The notes below the pieces were generated by a model, which was not told where the DNA came from, did not search any database, and was given only the letters and a program-made list of their open reading frames with translations. A stretch of DNA of 64,000 bases, taken from NCBI GenBank assembly GCA_946894095.1, contig OX335650.1:248001-312000 (forward strand), written 5' to 3'. The stretch's first letter is position 1. Each line of letters starts with the position of its first letter. Made by a program: the position numbers and the translations under genes. This document shows positions 23,890-34,982 of this stretch, piece after piece. Origin of the DNA: Incurvaria masculella (lineage: Eukaryota > Arthropoda > Insecta > Lepidoptera > Incurvariidae).

Positions 23890-24225
23890 AGTCCCAGTTG
23901 TCAACTAAATTGGCGTTAACGCCAAACCGATCGACTGGCGTTTTCAAATGTGTGGAGAAATTGAGGAGCGCGCGTGGGCGTTAAGCGAACTAACATTTGC
24001 GAGTCCGAGTTTGATTTGACAGCTTACTCATCGTCGGCGTAAACACGTCGACGTTGCCGTTTACGCTAACTCCGCGTTTTCATACAAATCGGAAGTCCGA
24101 GTTTGACTTTGACAGCTTGAAGAAGTAAAACCACAGAATAAGTAGTAAACATTTGTATGGGGTTTGACGTTTTTACGTAACTTCGAAGTTCCGTAAAGGC
24201 CAATTTAGGTGAGAACTCAGACTGA
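23890..24225. repeat. 'GAGAACTC/TTTAGGTG' MITE-like repeat, copy 2
   Basis: AAGAAGTAAAACCACAGAAT, AACTTCGAAGTTC and GCCAATTTAGGTGAGAACTC match the reverse of 40058-40160 and parts of 7690-8035. It contains two direct AGTCCGAGTTTGA motifs. Confidence 0.55.
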
Positions 24226-25869
24226 CCACTCAGTACGTTCCACACGACAGCGTAGGTAGCTATCTCGCTTTCAATCTCATTGATAAACTCTACAATTATG
24301 TTGAAGGATTTTGTTCCCAGAGTTAATCGATATCTGATTAATGATCATTGAAATGGGTCGGAGGAATCTCATACTGCTTCTGCCTAATGTAATCATCTCT
24401 TGGAAGCAGTAATGATTTATTAAAAACAATGTAAGGGCGAAAGAATAGGGGAATACATATTTACCGACAAGAAGAGGTAATGGTCATACAAGTGAGGAAA
24501 ACCCGAGAATCATTGTTTCACATGATTATAGAATATAACACAGTATTGTTAGTATCCGACATAATGACGATCAAGCAAACTACTTAGTCATTTACCTCAG
24601 CACCTGACATACACATACACACGTCAGCATAAAAAGAGAGAGTAAATAGGTATTATTTCGTTTGATTTTAACAAGTAGGTATTTTAGGGATTATTTTTAT
24701 TTTGATACATTTGGTGATGTAGATAGTCTAACTTATGATCTTCTATGGCTATAGACCTACCGTCAAAAAGGTTATTGAATTGAATACACACATAGTATCC
24801 ATAAAAATGATGTACTTTGCTTTGTATTGGAAGCATCTGTAAATATTGTTTACCAGAAAGTAACATTTTTAAAGTTGTTGATAGTTTGGCACTACCCAGG
24901 AAACACGTGTGACATTACGAATTGCATATTACGCAAACAACTCCATCCTACATAAGGTTTATGCATGGAGGTGAGGAAATTTCCTCACCCCCATGGGTTT
25001 ATGTAGTTTTCGCTCCAAAACTAAAGTGTCACCAGTGGCCCGCGGGTTTTTGAAGGGTAAAATTTATGAAATATGTAAATCTTAAATAGATACTTAGTTG
25101 ATGCATGCAAACCATTTGATTGTAATGTTGCAAACAAACTTGCAATATTGCAAACTTGCAGATGACGGCAGCCGCCCCTGCCGTTGTGTAATGACACGAT
25201 GACTTTTTAAAATGTTGTTTTCAGTTTTAGTGTCGATCTAATTCAATGTATGTGATCCATAGAAAGTAAGCGCGCTGCGCGCGCATGCTAGGTCTATGAT
25301 GTGATCATGGTCTACGGATACGCCATCTAATCTTCTAAGTGGGATTAGAAGTAGGAAACCTGAAAAACTTAAATATACAACGCAGTACCTACTCCATTGG
25401 TGTCGAGCCCGCCTTGCCCCGGCTTTCGGAGCAGGCGTTGGGGGAATTTTGGGTTTTTGTGCTGTTTTTAGCGTCCCCACTCGTTTTGGAGAGGAGGGCA
25501 TCACGAGCAAGCGGAAAGCTTCGTTTCGAGTCCGACTTCTATGCTCTTTACACATAGTACACACCGCACACAAACCTCGACCGCCGCCTTCGAGAGCGCA
25601 ACCATATGCGCGATTGATCAGTGGGCGCGTCAGTACACACCTCGGGTGGCTATATTTCGAAAGTATGGCTTTTGGATCGGTTCAATTAGCGCTTAGAAGA
25701 CTTTCCTCCAGAATCTCCTCCTCGAATAATTATTCCACACAAACCTTTTCTTATTTTCATCAAGTTTCTGGGCATTCACTTTATGTTTGAGCAATTTATC
25801 TAAATAAATAACAATAACTTGGTATTGTTGTAAAATGTTTAATTTTCTAATATCAAATTAAGTTCATGA
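24226..25869. other. Intergenic region
   Basis: Mostly AT-rich. A GC-richer part near 25380-25640 has open frames on both strands, but I see no signal peptide, splice structure or family motif in them. Confidence 0.4.
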
Positions 25870-26118
25870 TCACCACAGCTGCACACATCTGCCGTACGCG
25901 ATCTTCTGTCCGTAGGGGCAGCCCGAGCGCGCGCCGATGAAGAACCGGTTGTCTATGGTGGGCTCTCCCTCCGCCCCCTCCGCCCTCCCCGCCGCGTACC
26001 CAGCCGTCTCCTCCTCGTATCGACTCCGGAATATCCCTCTGAAGAAGTCCGAGGGCTGCCAGCACTGGCACGATGCACACAAAACGCCCAGCACCAGAAT
26101 CAGGAGTTTCAATAACAT
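25870..26118 (-). CDS. Small secreted protein with C-terminal two-cysteine module (82 residues)
   Basis: Single-exon ORF with a strong signal peptide (MLLKLLILVLGVLCASCQ), a short acidic, Gly/Ala-rich middle, and the C-terminal module CPYGQKIAYGRCVQLW (C67 and C78). From DNR (residues 56-58) to the C-terminus it has exactly the same length as the 226-residue protein at 16864-17544. Fixed positions are D-N-R, the two Cys eleven apart, G three after the first Cys, and G-[KR]-C-V. A similar C-P-x-G...G-x-C ending occurs in short insect secreted peptides, and the spacing is near the ENF/growth-blocking-peptide pattern. Function is not known. It lies about 8.3 kb from its partner, on the same strand. 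Confidence 0.75.
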   Translation of the reverse strand: MLLKLLILVLGVLCASCQCWQPSDFFRGIFRSRYEEETAGYAAGRAEGAEGEPTIDNRFFIGARSGCPYGQKIAYGRCVQLW

Positions 26119-27018
26119 TGTTGCTGATCACCAACGGTCGATGTGACGGATGACTTCAACGGATGAATGTGTACTGCACCAAGCGGGTGATATTATTACA
26201 GCATACTGTCAACAAATACATTGTTTGGAGAATCATTAAAAGTTGATAGATATCGTTAATTGCTCCGGACATTAGGTACTTGGAAAATACCGGAACAAAT
26301 GTTTGCACTATCATTGAATTTGAAAACCACGCAACTTATTTACCGACTTCAACGTCTGTACCTCATGAGCGAATAACTATGTGTCTTTTCTTCATATGTA
26401 GACTAATCGTGGTAGGTAGGTAGGAAAATATCGATTTTATTCCGGATAAAGCTCATTTCTATGCAAAAAATTACGTCGATCCTTTCCCGACTGAAATAAG
26501 AACAAACAGTGTACAGTCAACCAAAGGTTAAAGGATACACTTCCGGTTAAACGTGAAAATGAATGGTGTTTAAATACAACCCCTGATTCAATTTTGTTAG
26601 GGTTTTGTTTACTCAGTAGCTAGTAGACATCCTTAACTACGTTTGAATCTATACTCAACACTATAATTGAAAGTATTTCGACTGTTCATCTTTTCATTCA
26701 ATAGGATGTGTATCCTAAACTCTTTGTTCGACTGTACTGATTTTTTGGTTTAGGATATTGATTGGTCATGGTGTTTATCGAAAAATTGGAAATAGTTTTA
26801 TCTGAATTCAGTGGTGTAGTCACTAAGCTAACACGAAAAGCATCAACTGCGTTAAAACAATAAAGTGTATAGGAATATAATCGAATCTAACAACAATGCA
26901 AATACACAAAAGAATAAAAATAAGATTACCGTTTATTTTGCTGATGCATGTTGTGTTTATCTACAAATGAAAGTGCACTCAAACTAATTTATATTTTTTT
27001 CTTCTTAAGATGATAAGG

Positions 27019-27135
27019 AAAGTCGTATTCAGAGAGCACCTGTCAAAACTTAGTACGAGATTAGCATCGGACTTACCATACAAAAACCGGTTTAGTCCGG
27101 CGGATTAAAGTTAGTCTGTCCCTGCCCACTCTGAA
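27019..27135. repeat. Small MITE-like repeat with TATTCAGAG ends
   Basis: It begins GTATTCAGAG and ends CACTCTGAATAC. The inner block AGTCCGGCGGATTAAA is close to the inverse of TTTAATCCGCCGAACTAAA at about 63888, where a second, partial copy starts with GTATTCAGAGTGGGCGGACT. Confidence 0.5.
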
Positions 27136-27631
27136 TACAATAGTTAGTTATTGCCATGTCTCCTATGTATGCATAGAGGTCGATTGAAACATGTTGTTTC
27201 CTCTGGTAAAACATGCTCCAGCACGAATCCCCGGAGTGGTTGGTAGAAATGATGAACTAGAGTAAAGTATAGGCTGTATACTGCCTTCGTTTCGTCCAAA
27301 TCATACATGCCCTATACAAGGACTTTATTACATTTAGTACACTCAGTCAATTTGCATTTCCGACTCGATTAAAAACGTTAATAAATACTGTCCAGGGGCT
27401 GTCGAGGCGAGTTTCAGCGATTAAAAAAAATCCTCCATGGGCACCGACTGTGGAAAGGTCCCCATAACGCTTGCTACGTTCCCCTCTGCACGGCCAGGCT
27501 GATGCGCTGGAGGAGGAACGACCCGGCTCGACTGTCTCCGGACGCTTCGCGCAGCCTGTTACTCGTTCGCTAAACAATTGTCTTCCGGCAGCTTGAATAG
27601 CTGTTTGACTTTGGAAATTTGTGAGATTTGC

Positions 27632-27678
27632 TTATTTTAATCTACATTTAAAGGCCCTTTAAATGTAGATTAAAATAA
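27632..27678. repeat. 47-bp perfect palindrome
   Basis: Two 23-bp arms (TTATTTTAATCTACATTT, then AAAGG) mirror around a single C. Confidence 0.8.
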
Positions 27679-28621
27679 ATCAGCACTTGTTGAAAACCAG
27701 TCTAAACCGGTTTACAAATGATAAGAAATGTTGCTTGTTCAAGTAGATCTTCGATGAAATGAAACTGTTGTAATATTCTACTGGTTTGGATCAATGAACT
27801 AGTTAGACTAGTCGTTACCCTATCGATTCTTCATGCTACGGGTGATAAATGTTTACATGCTCGAAATGTTTTACTAGGTTTCTGAAATTTTGGATTTACA
27901 AATATCGGTCAAAAACCTACGTCTGTGTGTTTTAATTTTTTCATTTACCTTTTATATTGGAAAATATTGGCTAATACAAATTGCAAAAGTTGTATTTTTA
28001 TTACCGTCATTATCGTACAAACTTTAACTAAAAAGTGGAAAAATCTTTTTTAATAAAATTGATCTGCGACCACCCCTCAAGTATGACCTACCAAAAAAAT
28101 AAGAATCATCAAAATCACTTTATAATTGGCGGAGTAATCGCGTAACAAACATACAAAAAAACACAGTTGAATTGAGAACCTCCTTTTTAAAGTCGGTTAA
28201 ATTTAAAAACATACGGTCATAGAATCGGGTTTCCTCAAGTGATTAAAAAAATATGACAACTTTTAGGGGTAGGGAACCGCTAGGGCCCGAAACGCGATTT
28301 CGCTAGTTTAATTCGCAGTCGGTGTGCTTTGTGCCATGACCAATGGACAAAGATAGCATATCTTAAAATTTTAAAATCTCAGAGCGCCTATGACTTCACG
28401 TCAGTGTAGGACCTCGGCCGCCCGAGGCATTCGGAAGGTCGCCGCCCCGTTATTTCAATGAACATTTCTAATAAGCAAAACAAGTTCTTGGTTGTCATCA
28501 AGAAAATAAATATTTTGGAATGGACATAAAAAACAATCGTGCGGCCGCATTTGAGTCAGATGGACTTCAGAAAAAAAATCGAAGGATTACAATGCTCGGA
28601 AATTTAGAAGACGCGACTGCT

Positions 28622-28893
28622 AAAAAAACGGCCAAGTGCGAGTCGGACTCGGACACGAATGGTTCCGTACCATCGTAAAAGATTTAACTAAAAATATCAC
28701 GTTTATTGTATGGGGCCATGTTACCTATTTGTTGTTGTAGGTGCACAATAAATACACATTCTGTGAAAATTTCAGCTCCCTACCAATTACGGTTCATGAG
28801 ATACAGCCCTGTGACAGACGGACGGACGGACGGACAGCGGAGGCTTAGTAGTAGGGTTCCGTTTTTACCCTTTGGGTACGGAACCCTAAAAAA
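28622..28893 (-). repeat. 'GGTTCCGTA/GGCCAAGTGCG' interspersed repeat, copy 3
   Basis: It runs from ACGGCCAAGTGCGAGTCGGA to GGGTACGGAACCCTAAAAA, with GGAC units before AGCGGAGGCTTAGTAGT. Confidence 0.85.
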
Positions 28894-29533
28894 GGTTTTT
28901 GGCTCCCTAGGCCAGAGCCTGCACGACATATAGGAAAATGAACCGTTACGCCCAGCCGCTGCTGCCGCCTCTAGGTCGCGGCCTATACGGCCTATTGACT
29001 AGTCCAAAACTGAGACTACCAAACTATTTTTTTTTTACTACCTCATACATTATTCGTAATCAGGCTTTCTAGTTTTTATACACCGCATTTTTATTATTTT
29101 TAATACTTAAAGTGCGGACGTTTACTCTGAAACATATACACCGGAAATAGAGACAAAAATCGAGATCTCATTCTGTGATATTAACGTTAACCATAGAGTA
29201 AAAGGGTTCTTCCTATGTCCAATAATAAAATAGTGAATAAATGATTATTCACAATCCAGGTAATTTTTAGGTTTATTTGTTTTTCACTGAAATTACTTTT
29301 TTAAATGCTAACTACCTAATTTATAGATAGAATAGAGTAAGTAAGGGTGGAGTGCACAGTTCCTGGTTAGAAATAAATTTTAAAATAAAAAAATAATATC
29401 TGTCCTTATTTTTCGCCTGAAGAAGAAAGTTAATAGATCTATAATAACCATAACTATACAATACTAACCAGATATGGTGCACTCCAGCCTAAGTATACAT
29501 ATAGATATTTGATAAGTATCACTGCTACGATTT
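28894..29533. other. Intergenic region downstream of the 29.5-kb gene
   Basis: AT-rich. It contains the likely 3' end of the - strand gene. Nothing else is recognised. Confidence 0.4.
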
Positions 29534-30505
29534 TCAGTGTTTGTTTTCTTTAGCCTTGTCCTCGTCGAACGAAGTGCGAATATCGATAGCGAAGTCCTCG
29601 TCATCTCCGCCGCTTGCAGCCGGTTCCTTCACCTTGATCCCGTCAGCACCGTACGTGTAGCCATCGGGGGGCAAGGCCACGAGTGTTGGTTTATTTTCCT
29701 TGTCTACCTGTTTGGGTGTCTCTGTTGGAGGGTGAGAAACTTGCATGACTGGTGGTCGTTGGCCTTTGTTTCCTTGTTGGTCGCCTTTGACGCTTTCTCC
29801 AGTTTGTTGTTCATTATTTTCTTGAGAAGGTTGAGGCTTGTGGGCCCCCTGATTGGTTCCGTAATCAACACCGCCGTCGTGACCATTGTGGTTATTTTGT
29901 TGAGAATGCTGGTAATTGTGTTGAGGATTGCCACCCCCTTGGTTGTTATTGTAATTCCCCCCAGCTTGGTAACCATATTGGTTATTTTCTTGAGAATGCT
30001 GGTGATTATGTTGCGGGTTGCGGCCCCCTTGGTTATTACCGTAAGTTCCGCCACCTTGGTAACCGTTATGGTAATTATCTTGAGAATGCTGGTAATTGTG
30101 TTGAGGGTTGCGTCCCCCCTGGTTGTTTCCGTGATCCCCCCCATATTGAAATTCATTATGGTTGTTCAAACCGAAGGAGCCACCTCCGCCATAGTGAAAG
30201 CCCGGTGACTCGTGGGTACCTGGCGGCGGGGGCGGTGCACGGTCTTGATGGCGATGCTGATGCAGCAGGCTCGAGAGCCCGAACAGCCCCGGACGTCTCG
30301 GCGGCTCCCGCTCCCCCGACCCGTCCCCCTGCGAGGACACCGACGCCTGCGCACTGAGGCCGAAATTGATGCCTCCGAACAGTCTGTCGGTCACCACCCT
30401 CGAGATTCCTTTGATGGTTTTGTCCGTTTCTTGGATGACATGTTTCACGAGTTGAGATTTACACAACGCTAACGCACAAGCGAAAATGATTATCGATTCT
30501 AACAA
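29534..30505 (-). CDS. Secreted Gly/Asn/Gln/His-rich repeat protein with acidic C-terminal motif (323 residues)
   Basis: Uninterrupted ORF. It opens with a signal peptide (MLESIIIFACALALCKSQ), then a conserved-looking globular or helical part (about residues 19-60), then a Pro/His-rich stretch. Residues 121-226 hold four tandem units of exactly 30 residues built on NNQGGRNPQHNYQHSQ, starting at 127, 157, 187 and 217. A Lys/Pro/Gln linker leads to PPDGYTYGADGIKV. The tail has GDDEDFAIDIRTSF, which matches GDDEAFDIDVRSNF at the end of the 36-kb protein. The repeats resemble extracellular-matrix, cuticle or silk-type low-complexity sequence, but no chitin-binding or other domain is visible. I infer a secreted or structural role only. 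Confidence 0.75.
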   Translation of the reverse strand: MLESIIIFACALALCKSQLVKHVIQETDKTIKGISRVVTDRLFGGINFGLSAQASVSSQGDGSGEREPPRRPGLFGLSSLLHQHRHQDRAPPPPPGTHESPGFHYGGGGSFGLNNHNEFQYGGDHGNNQGGRNPQHNYQHSQDNYHNGYQGGGTYGNNQGGRNPQHNHQHSQENNQYGYQAGGNYNNNQGGGNPQHNYQHSQQNNHNGHDGGVDYGTNQGAHKPQPSQENNEQQTGESVKGDQQGNKGQRPPVMQVSHPPTETPKQVDKENKPTLVALPPDGYTYGADGIKVKEPAASGGDDEDFAIDIRTSFDEDKAKENKH

Positions 30506-30894
30506 TTTTATTGTAGATAAATCGTCTATGGCAAGAAATTGAGTGGGTCGCCGACCATGTAAATTATACGTGGTCTCGGCCTTGTTCGCTCGGGACGACT
30601 GCTTGACCGACGGCTGGGTTTATTTCGAGGCGCATCCGCTTACCGGTTCATCGAGAGTTACTGATTCACATACCTGTTTGCAATCTGTGTAGGTAAACTA
30701 CTTTAGTCGTGGTTCTATGATTGCCCATAACAAGATAAAATTGTATTCATCTATTTATTATTATCAGCCTTCTAGACCAATGATATTCAGCTAGGAGATT
30801 ACATAATCAAATAAATATTAGGTAGCATGTGTTTTTTATTGTTTATATAGTTTATTAGACATCGCTAGACACTTTTTAATGTTTTCGGACCCAG
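30506..30894. other. Upstream region of the 29.5-kb gene
   Basis: About 130 moderately GC-rich bases next to the start may include the promoter and 5' leader. The rest is AT-rich with nothing recognised. Confidence 0.4.
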
Positions 30895-31000
30895 TTTTAT
30901 TGGCTAGCTGTGATTCAGATTCCACGTAAAACTGGAGTTCCCCTTCCTTAATTACTTAGTGGTAAGGTTAATCCCGTCTGGGTCGGTACTAGGGCTGAAG
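30895..31000 (+). repeat. Left half of a SINE split by later insertions
   Basis: GATTCAGATTCCACGTAAAA, TAGTGGTAAGGTTAATCCCG and TGGGTCGGTACT are the family body and stop abruptly at about 31000. The missing continuation (AATGAAGGATGGTCGAAG...) resumes at about 33112. Confidence 0.65.
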
Positions 31001-31187
31001 GACTCCATTCGAAGGGGCTCGCAGCCCGAACTACAAGTCGGACTGTTTGGATCAGAGTACTGCGGGAGTTGGGGGTAAGCCTATCGACGGCTACGGTCAC
31101 GGAGGAGGAAGGTAGACTACCTCTCTCCTCCGTGGCTTACGAGAACGGACTCGCAGGGGCAGTGGTTAGCTGCAACGTTTGTTGTCA
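31001..31187. repeat. Unclassified 190-bp segment between SINE half and pentamer array
   Basis: GC-richer than its flanks, with a hairpin (GGAGGAGGAAGGTAGACTAC against CTCTCTCCTCC). It could be the 3' end of a separate + strand element whose tail is the ATGAA array, or part of the LINE insertion. I cannot decide which. Confidence 0.4.
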
Positions 31188-31319
31188 ATGAAATGAAATG
31201 AAATGAAATGAAATGAAATGAAATGAAATGAAATGAAATGAAATGAAATGAAATGAAATGAAATGAAATGAAATGAAATGAAATGAAATGAAATGAAATG
31301 AAATGAAATGAAATGAAAT
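31188..31319. repeat. (ATGAA)n array, about 26 units
   Basis: About 132 bases of nearly perfect pentamer (ATTTC on the - strand). It abuts the 3' end of the - strand LINE. Confidence 0.95.
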
Positions 31320-33060
31320 AATTTATTGGTCTCAATTATGGGTTGTACATGATACGAAGAATCAATGCTCCCAAAATTCGATCATGTCCATGACTGTGTC
31401 TTCCATAATTTGCGTTTGACCGCGTACAAATATACATATAAACAATAAAAAAAACTGAAAATAATGTTGTTTTATAGATAATTCCCTTATAAACCTATAA
31501 CTATTTATTTTTACTAGGAAATTAATATAACTTATCTAACGAAGAATTCTTCTAAATTATAGAAACATTTTTCTGCTAACCAATTTAAAAGTTTTTTTCT
31601 GAATTTAGTTAAAGGTAATACATTTCTTATCGATTCTGGAATATTGTTATATATTTTTATAGACATGAAGTAAACACTTTTTTTATATAATGCAAGTTTT
31701 GGACTTGGTAAGCATAAGTTATTTTTTGTCCGAGTATTATATCTGTGGGTTGTGCTCACTACCTTAAAATATTGTGGATTTTTCTTCACAAAGATACATA
31801 CATCATAGATGTATTGACATATAAATGGTAACAAATGTAGGTCTTTAAAAAGTGGACGACAACTGTCTCAATTACTTGCGCCAGAAATTGAGCGAATAAT
31901 TTTTTTCTGCATCTTGAAAGCTTTTTCAGCATTTACTGAGTTACCCCACAATGGTAGACCGTATTTTAGAAGTGAGCTGATGTAACCGTGATAGGCTGTC
32001 AAGGCAGTACTTTGATTTGAAACGCGTCTTAAACGCTTCATGGCATATACAAACCTATTCATTTTGGAACAAACAGATTCTACGTGATCCTTCCAACTGC
32101 AATGACAGTCGAGATGCAGTCCAAGAAATTGCATTGTCTTAACTTCCTCTATTTTTTCACCATTATATACAATGTTAAGATCATGTCGACGTCCTTTGTA
32201 GGTGTAAAACTGCATTATTTTTGTCTTATCTATATTTACTCTTAGTGCATTATCATTTAACCATAGTATGATATCAGATAGAGTATTATTTATATCAATT
32301 TGATATGTATCTGGTTGAGTGCATTTAAAAATGATAGAAGTATCATCTGCGAAAAGGACAAACTGATGTTTAGAAATATCGGGCAAATCATTAATATATA
32401 ACAAAAACAATAACGGGCCTAATATACTACCCTGTGGTACCCCAGATGCATTCTTCCTATACTCAGATCGATATATCTCTATACATTTAGTCTCGCATTT
32501 AGTAGAACTGTCATATTTAGACATTTCCGTATGACTTGGTAGGTATGACTTGAGCCAATTATGCGCTGGACCTCTAATTCCATAACAGTATAACTTAGCT
32601 AAAAGTTTTTCATGTGAGACAAAATCAAAAGCTTTGCTCATATCCATGAAAAGAACGGACACTGGCATTTTGTTATTTATACTCTCTGTGATACTCTTTA
32701 ACAAGTCAAATATGGCTATTGTAGTAGATTTATTTTTCCGAAACCCATTTTGTTCGTTCTTTATGACATTGTATTTATTTATAAACGAAGTTATTCTAAT
32801 AAAAACAACTCTTTCAAACACTTTAGATATTACCGGTATCAGAGTAATTGATCTATAAATATTTAAATCTCCTTGTGTACCTTTTTTAAATAGAGGTTTT
32901 ACAATCGATTTTTTTAGATTTTTTGGAAATATTCCTTCCTTTAATGACAAATTTACAATGTGTGTTAAGGGTTTTGACAATTCTTCAACATTCAATTTTA
33001 AAATATTCGTAGGGATTTCATCATAGCCAATAGGCAGCAAATGTCCTGCAGTCACGTCGC
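31320..33060 (-). mobile_element. 5'-truncated LINE, reverse transcriptase broken by one stop
   Basis: The - strand frame 33055-31868 reads GYDEIPTNILK, FRKNKSTTIAI, FMDMSKAFD, GVPQGSILGP and the catalytic FADDT. A TGA at 31868-31870 (after SGASN) is followed in the same frame by the C-terminal region down to about 31532 (RPLFKDLHLLPFICQYIYD, ending in FFVR). A 3' region of about 210 bases and the pentamer array follow. The endonuclease and ORF1 are absent. The protein motifs fit the Jockey/CR1 group. It differs clearly in sequence from the LINE at 17.8 kb. Confidence 0.85.
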
Positions 33061-33111
33061 GTTCGGGCTGTTAGGGCGCAGCAAACCTCGTTCCCAATTC
33101 CGAATTCGTCT

Positions 33112-33240
33112 ATCTCAATGAATGAAGGATGGTCGAAGGGGTGATGAAGGGATGTCCGTGTTTTCCGTCCGACATGATACCTAGTAGCATCCGGTGTGTT
33201 GGGCTAATATCATGACGTATCCTTGGACTTAATGCGAGAA
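33112..33240 (+). repeat. Right half of the split SINE
   Basis: AATGAAGGATGGTCGAAGGG, TGTCCGTGTTTTCCGTCC, CCGGTGTGTTGGGCTAATAT and CATGACG are the second half of the family body. Confidence 0.6.
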
Positions 33241-34577
33241 CAGAACAATAAATTAGGTACAGGTATCATGAACTTTCAAAATAAAATGGGCCCACCCAAT
33301 ATCTACTTAAGATGGAGCATTGTTCAACCCGGACGAAGTCGGGGCGGGCCACTGCCCGTGACGGATGTTGTTCTACCTCTTCCAAACGCCAGCGACTGCG
33401 TAGAAACAAAATCTCATAAATTTCGTTTTAGTTCTGCGCAGCCGTTGGCGAGTGAAGGGGACCGTCCAACAACCATCCTGACAAGCGAGGGCTGCGATGA
33501 TCTCGTGCACGAGTGTTTTGGTCAAATGTTGGAGAAATCTAATTGAAGCGTATTCAATTAATGAAAATGTTTGCTAGGTATGTTATATCTTCTTTTGTTT
33601 TAGATATATTAACCTACATGTCGTACTGTGTGTCCAACAGAGAGGAAGGTCATGTTGTTCTAGAAGTATGCGGGATGGATTTAAATATTGCTCTATGAGA
33701 GTTGATAAAATATCATCACGTATACTTAGAAGGCGAAAACTTGCTAGTGTGCGGGTCACTAACATGTGGTAGAGATGCAGTAGACTCAACTTAAGTTAAG
33801 GTATTTCAGTGATGTATGTAATCAACGACAAAAAGAAAATTTTCTCGTTGCTTGTAACTGAAAATAGATTTAATGGAATAATTTATTTTAACGAACTTCG
33901 CAAATTCTAGAAGACTTCTTCGGGCACTGTAAAAGAAAGTTTTTTTAGATGGTAAATAAGTAAGCGCTATGTGGTAAATGAGTGGAAGGGTGATGTCTCG
34001 CGTGCACATCCTGTGGTCGCCCTACTATTGGTGCCTGTTTCCCACCAATACATGTAATTTGACGTTACAGGTTTTATCTTTCTGATAATTTTGTTAGGCC
34101 GATTACTGGTAATATTACAGCCAGAAGTCGACCAAAGATTGTGATTTAGTTTTCAAACAACTAGTATTTTGGGTGGTCGAAAAATCCATTTTTGACCATT
34201 ATGCGAAAAGAGCGAAATACGACGGATTTATTTATGAATTCAAACCGTTCTTCATACTCCATTTTTAACGTTAATACTAAGCTGTTAACTGTCGCGAACT
34301 GAGTAAAATTGGTCGCGAAGACTGTTGTGTGTGTGTTCGACTACCTGGTATATATGAGGTCGACGAGGTCGTTAAAATTGGTCGACAACTTGCAAACTGC
34401 ATCTTTTCCAAAAAACTATCTTTTTATTATTTGAGACTTCTTAATAAATTAAATATAATTTTGTTGCGTTTTCTTATGCATCCGTAACTTCCTTTTTTCG
34501 TTTGCGTGTTTGCCTCTGCCATAATAAAGCGTTAAACTGTGCTGTCTCGGCATTCCTAAAAAGTTGTTTGCACACAT
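33241..34577. other. Intergenic region
   Basis: AT-rich. An open frame at 33223-33546 (+) lacks an ATG start, signal peptide or family match, so I do not call it a gene. Confidence 0.4.
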
Positions 34578-34622
34578 TACGCAAAAAGTATTGCACTTTT
34601 AGCTACGAATTAATAATAAAAG

Positions 34623-34821
34623 TTTAATATAGTCATATTACTTGCAGCGAAAACAATTTTACAATTTCAGGATTATTGGTTTTGTTACAATTTATTTCAA
34701 TACGATTTTTATTTAACAGCGCCATCTAACGGTGTACAACTTCTAATCGGCAATTACAACGAAACCATTTAACCTGAAATTTTGAATATGTTTTCGCTGC
34801 AACTACTATGGCTATATTAAA
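34623..34821. mobile_element. MITE with ~60-bp imperfect terminal inverted repeats
   Basis: The left arm TTTAATATAGTCATATTACT...TTGCAGCGAAAACA...AATTTCAGG is mirrored at 34765-34821 (CCTGAAATTTTG...TGTTTTCGCTGCAA...GGCTATATTAAA). The short centre contains CAGCGCCATCTAACGG. Confidence 0.65.
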
Positions 34822-34928
34822 TATTTTTGACGAAGTCGTCTTTATAACTAACTCAACTCGAACTAATTTGTCCTGTTATAGCCTTAAGGATGTTCCGACC
34901 CATACAATGTTTTTTTTACACAGAACGC

Positions 34929-34982
34929 AAAAAGTATTGCACTTTAAGGCACGAATTCGTGCCTTAAAGTGCAATACTTTTT
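34929..34982. repeat. 54-bp perfect palindrome
   Basis: Arms of 27 bases (AAAAAGTATTGCACTTTAAG, then GCACGAA) meet at GAATTC. A third copy of the arm, ACGCAAAAAGTATTGCACTT, lies at about 34580, left of the neighbouring MITE. Confidence 0.9.

Larger units (their letters stand above)
26119..28620. other. Intergenic AT-rich region
   Basis: No gene is recognised. It contains a small element at 27019-27135 and a palindrome at 27632-27678, listed separately. Confidence 0.4.

Noticed and set aside
29537..30208. 223-codon hydrophobic + strand ORF
   Set aside because: It is the antisense of the Asn/Gln/His repeats of the 29.5-kb gene. Its repeats simply mirror the 90-bp DNA period.
33223..33546. 107-codon + strand ORF
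   Set aside because: It starts at a non-ATG codon, overlaps a SINE tail and has no signal peptide, domain or repeat.
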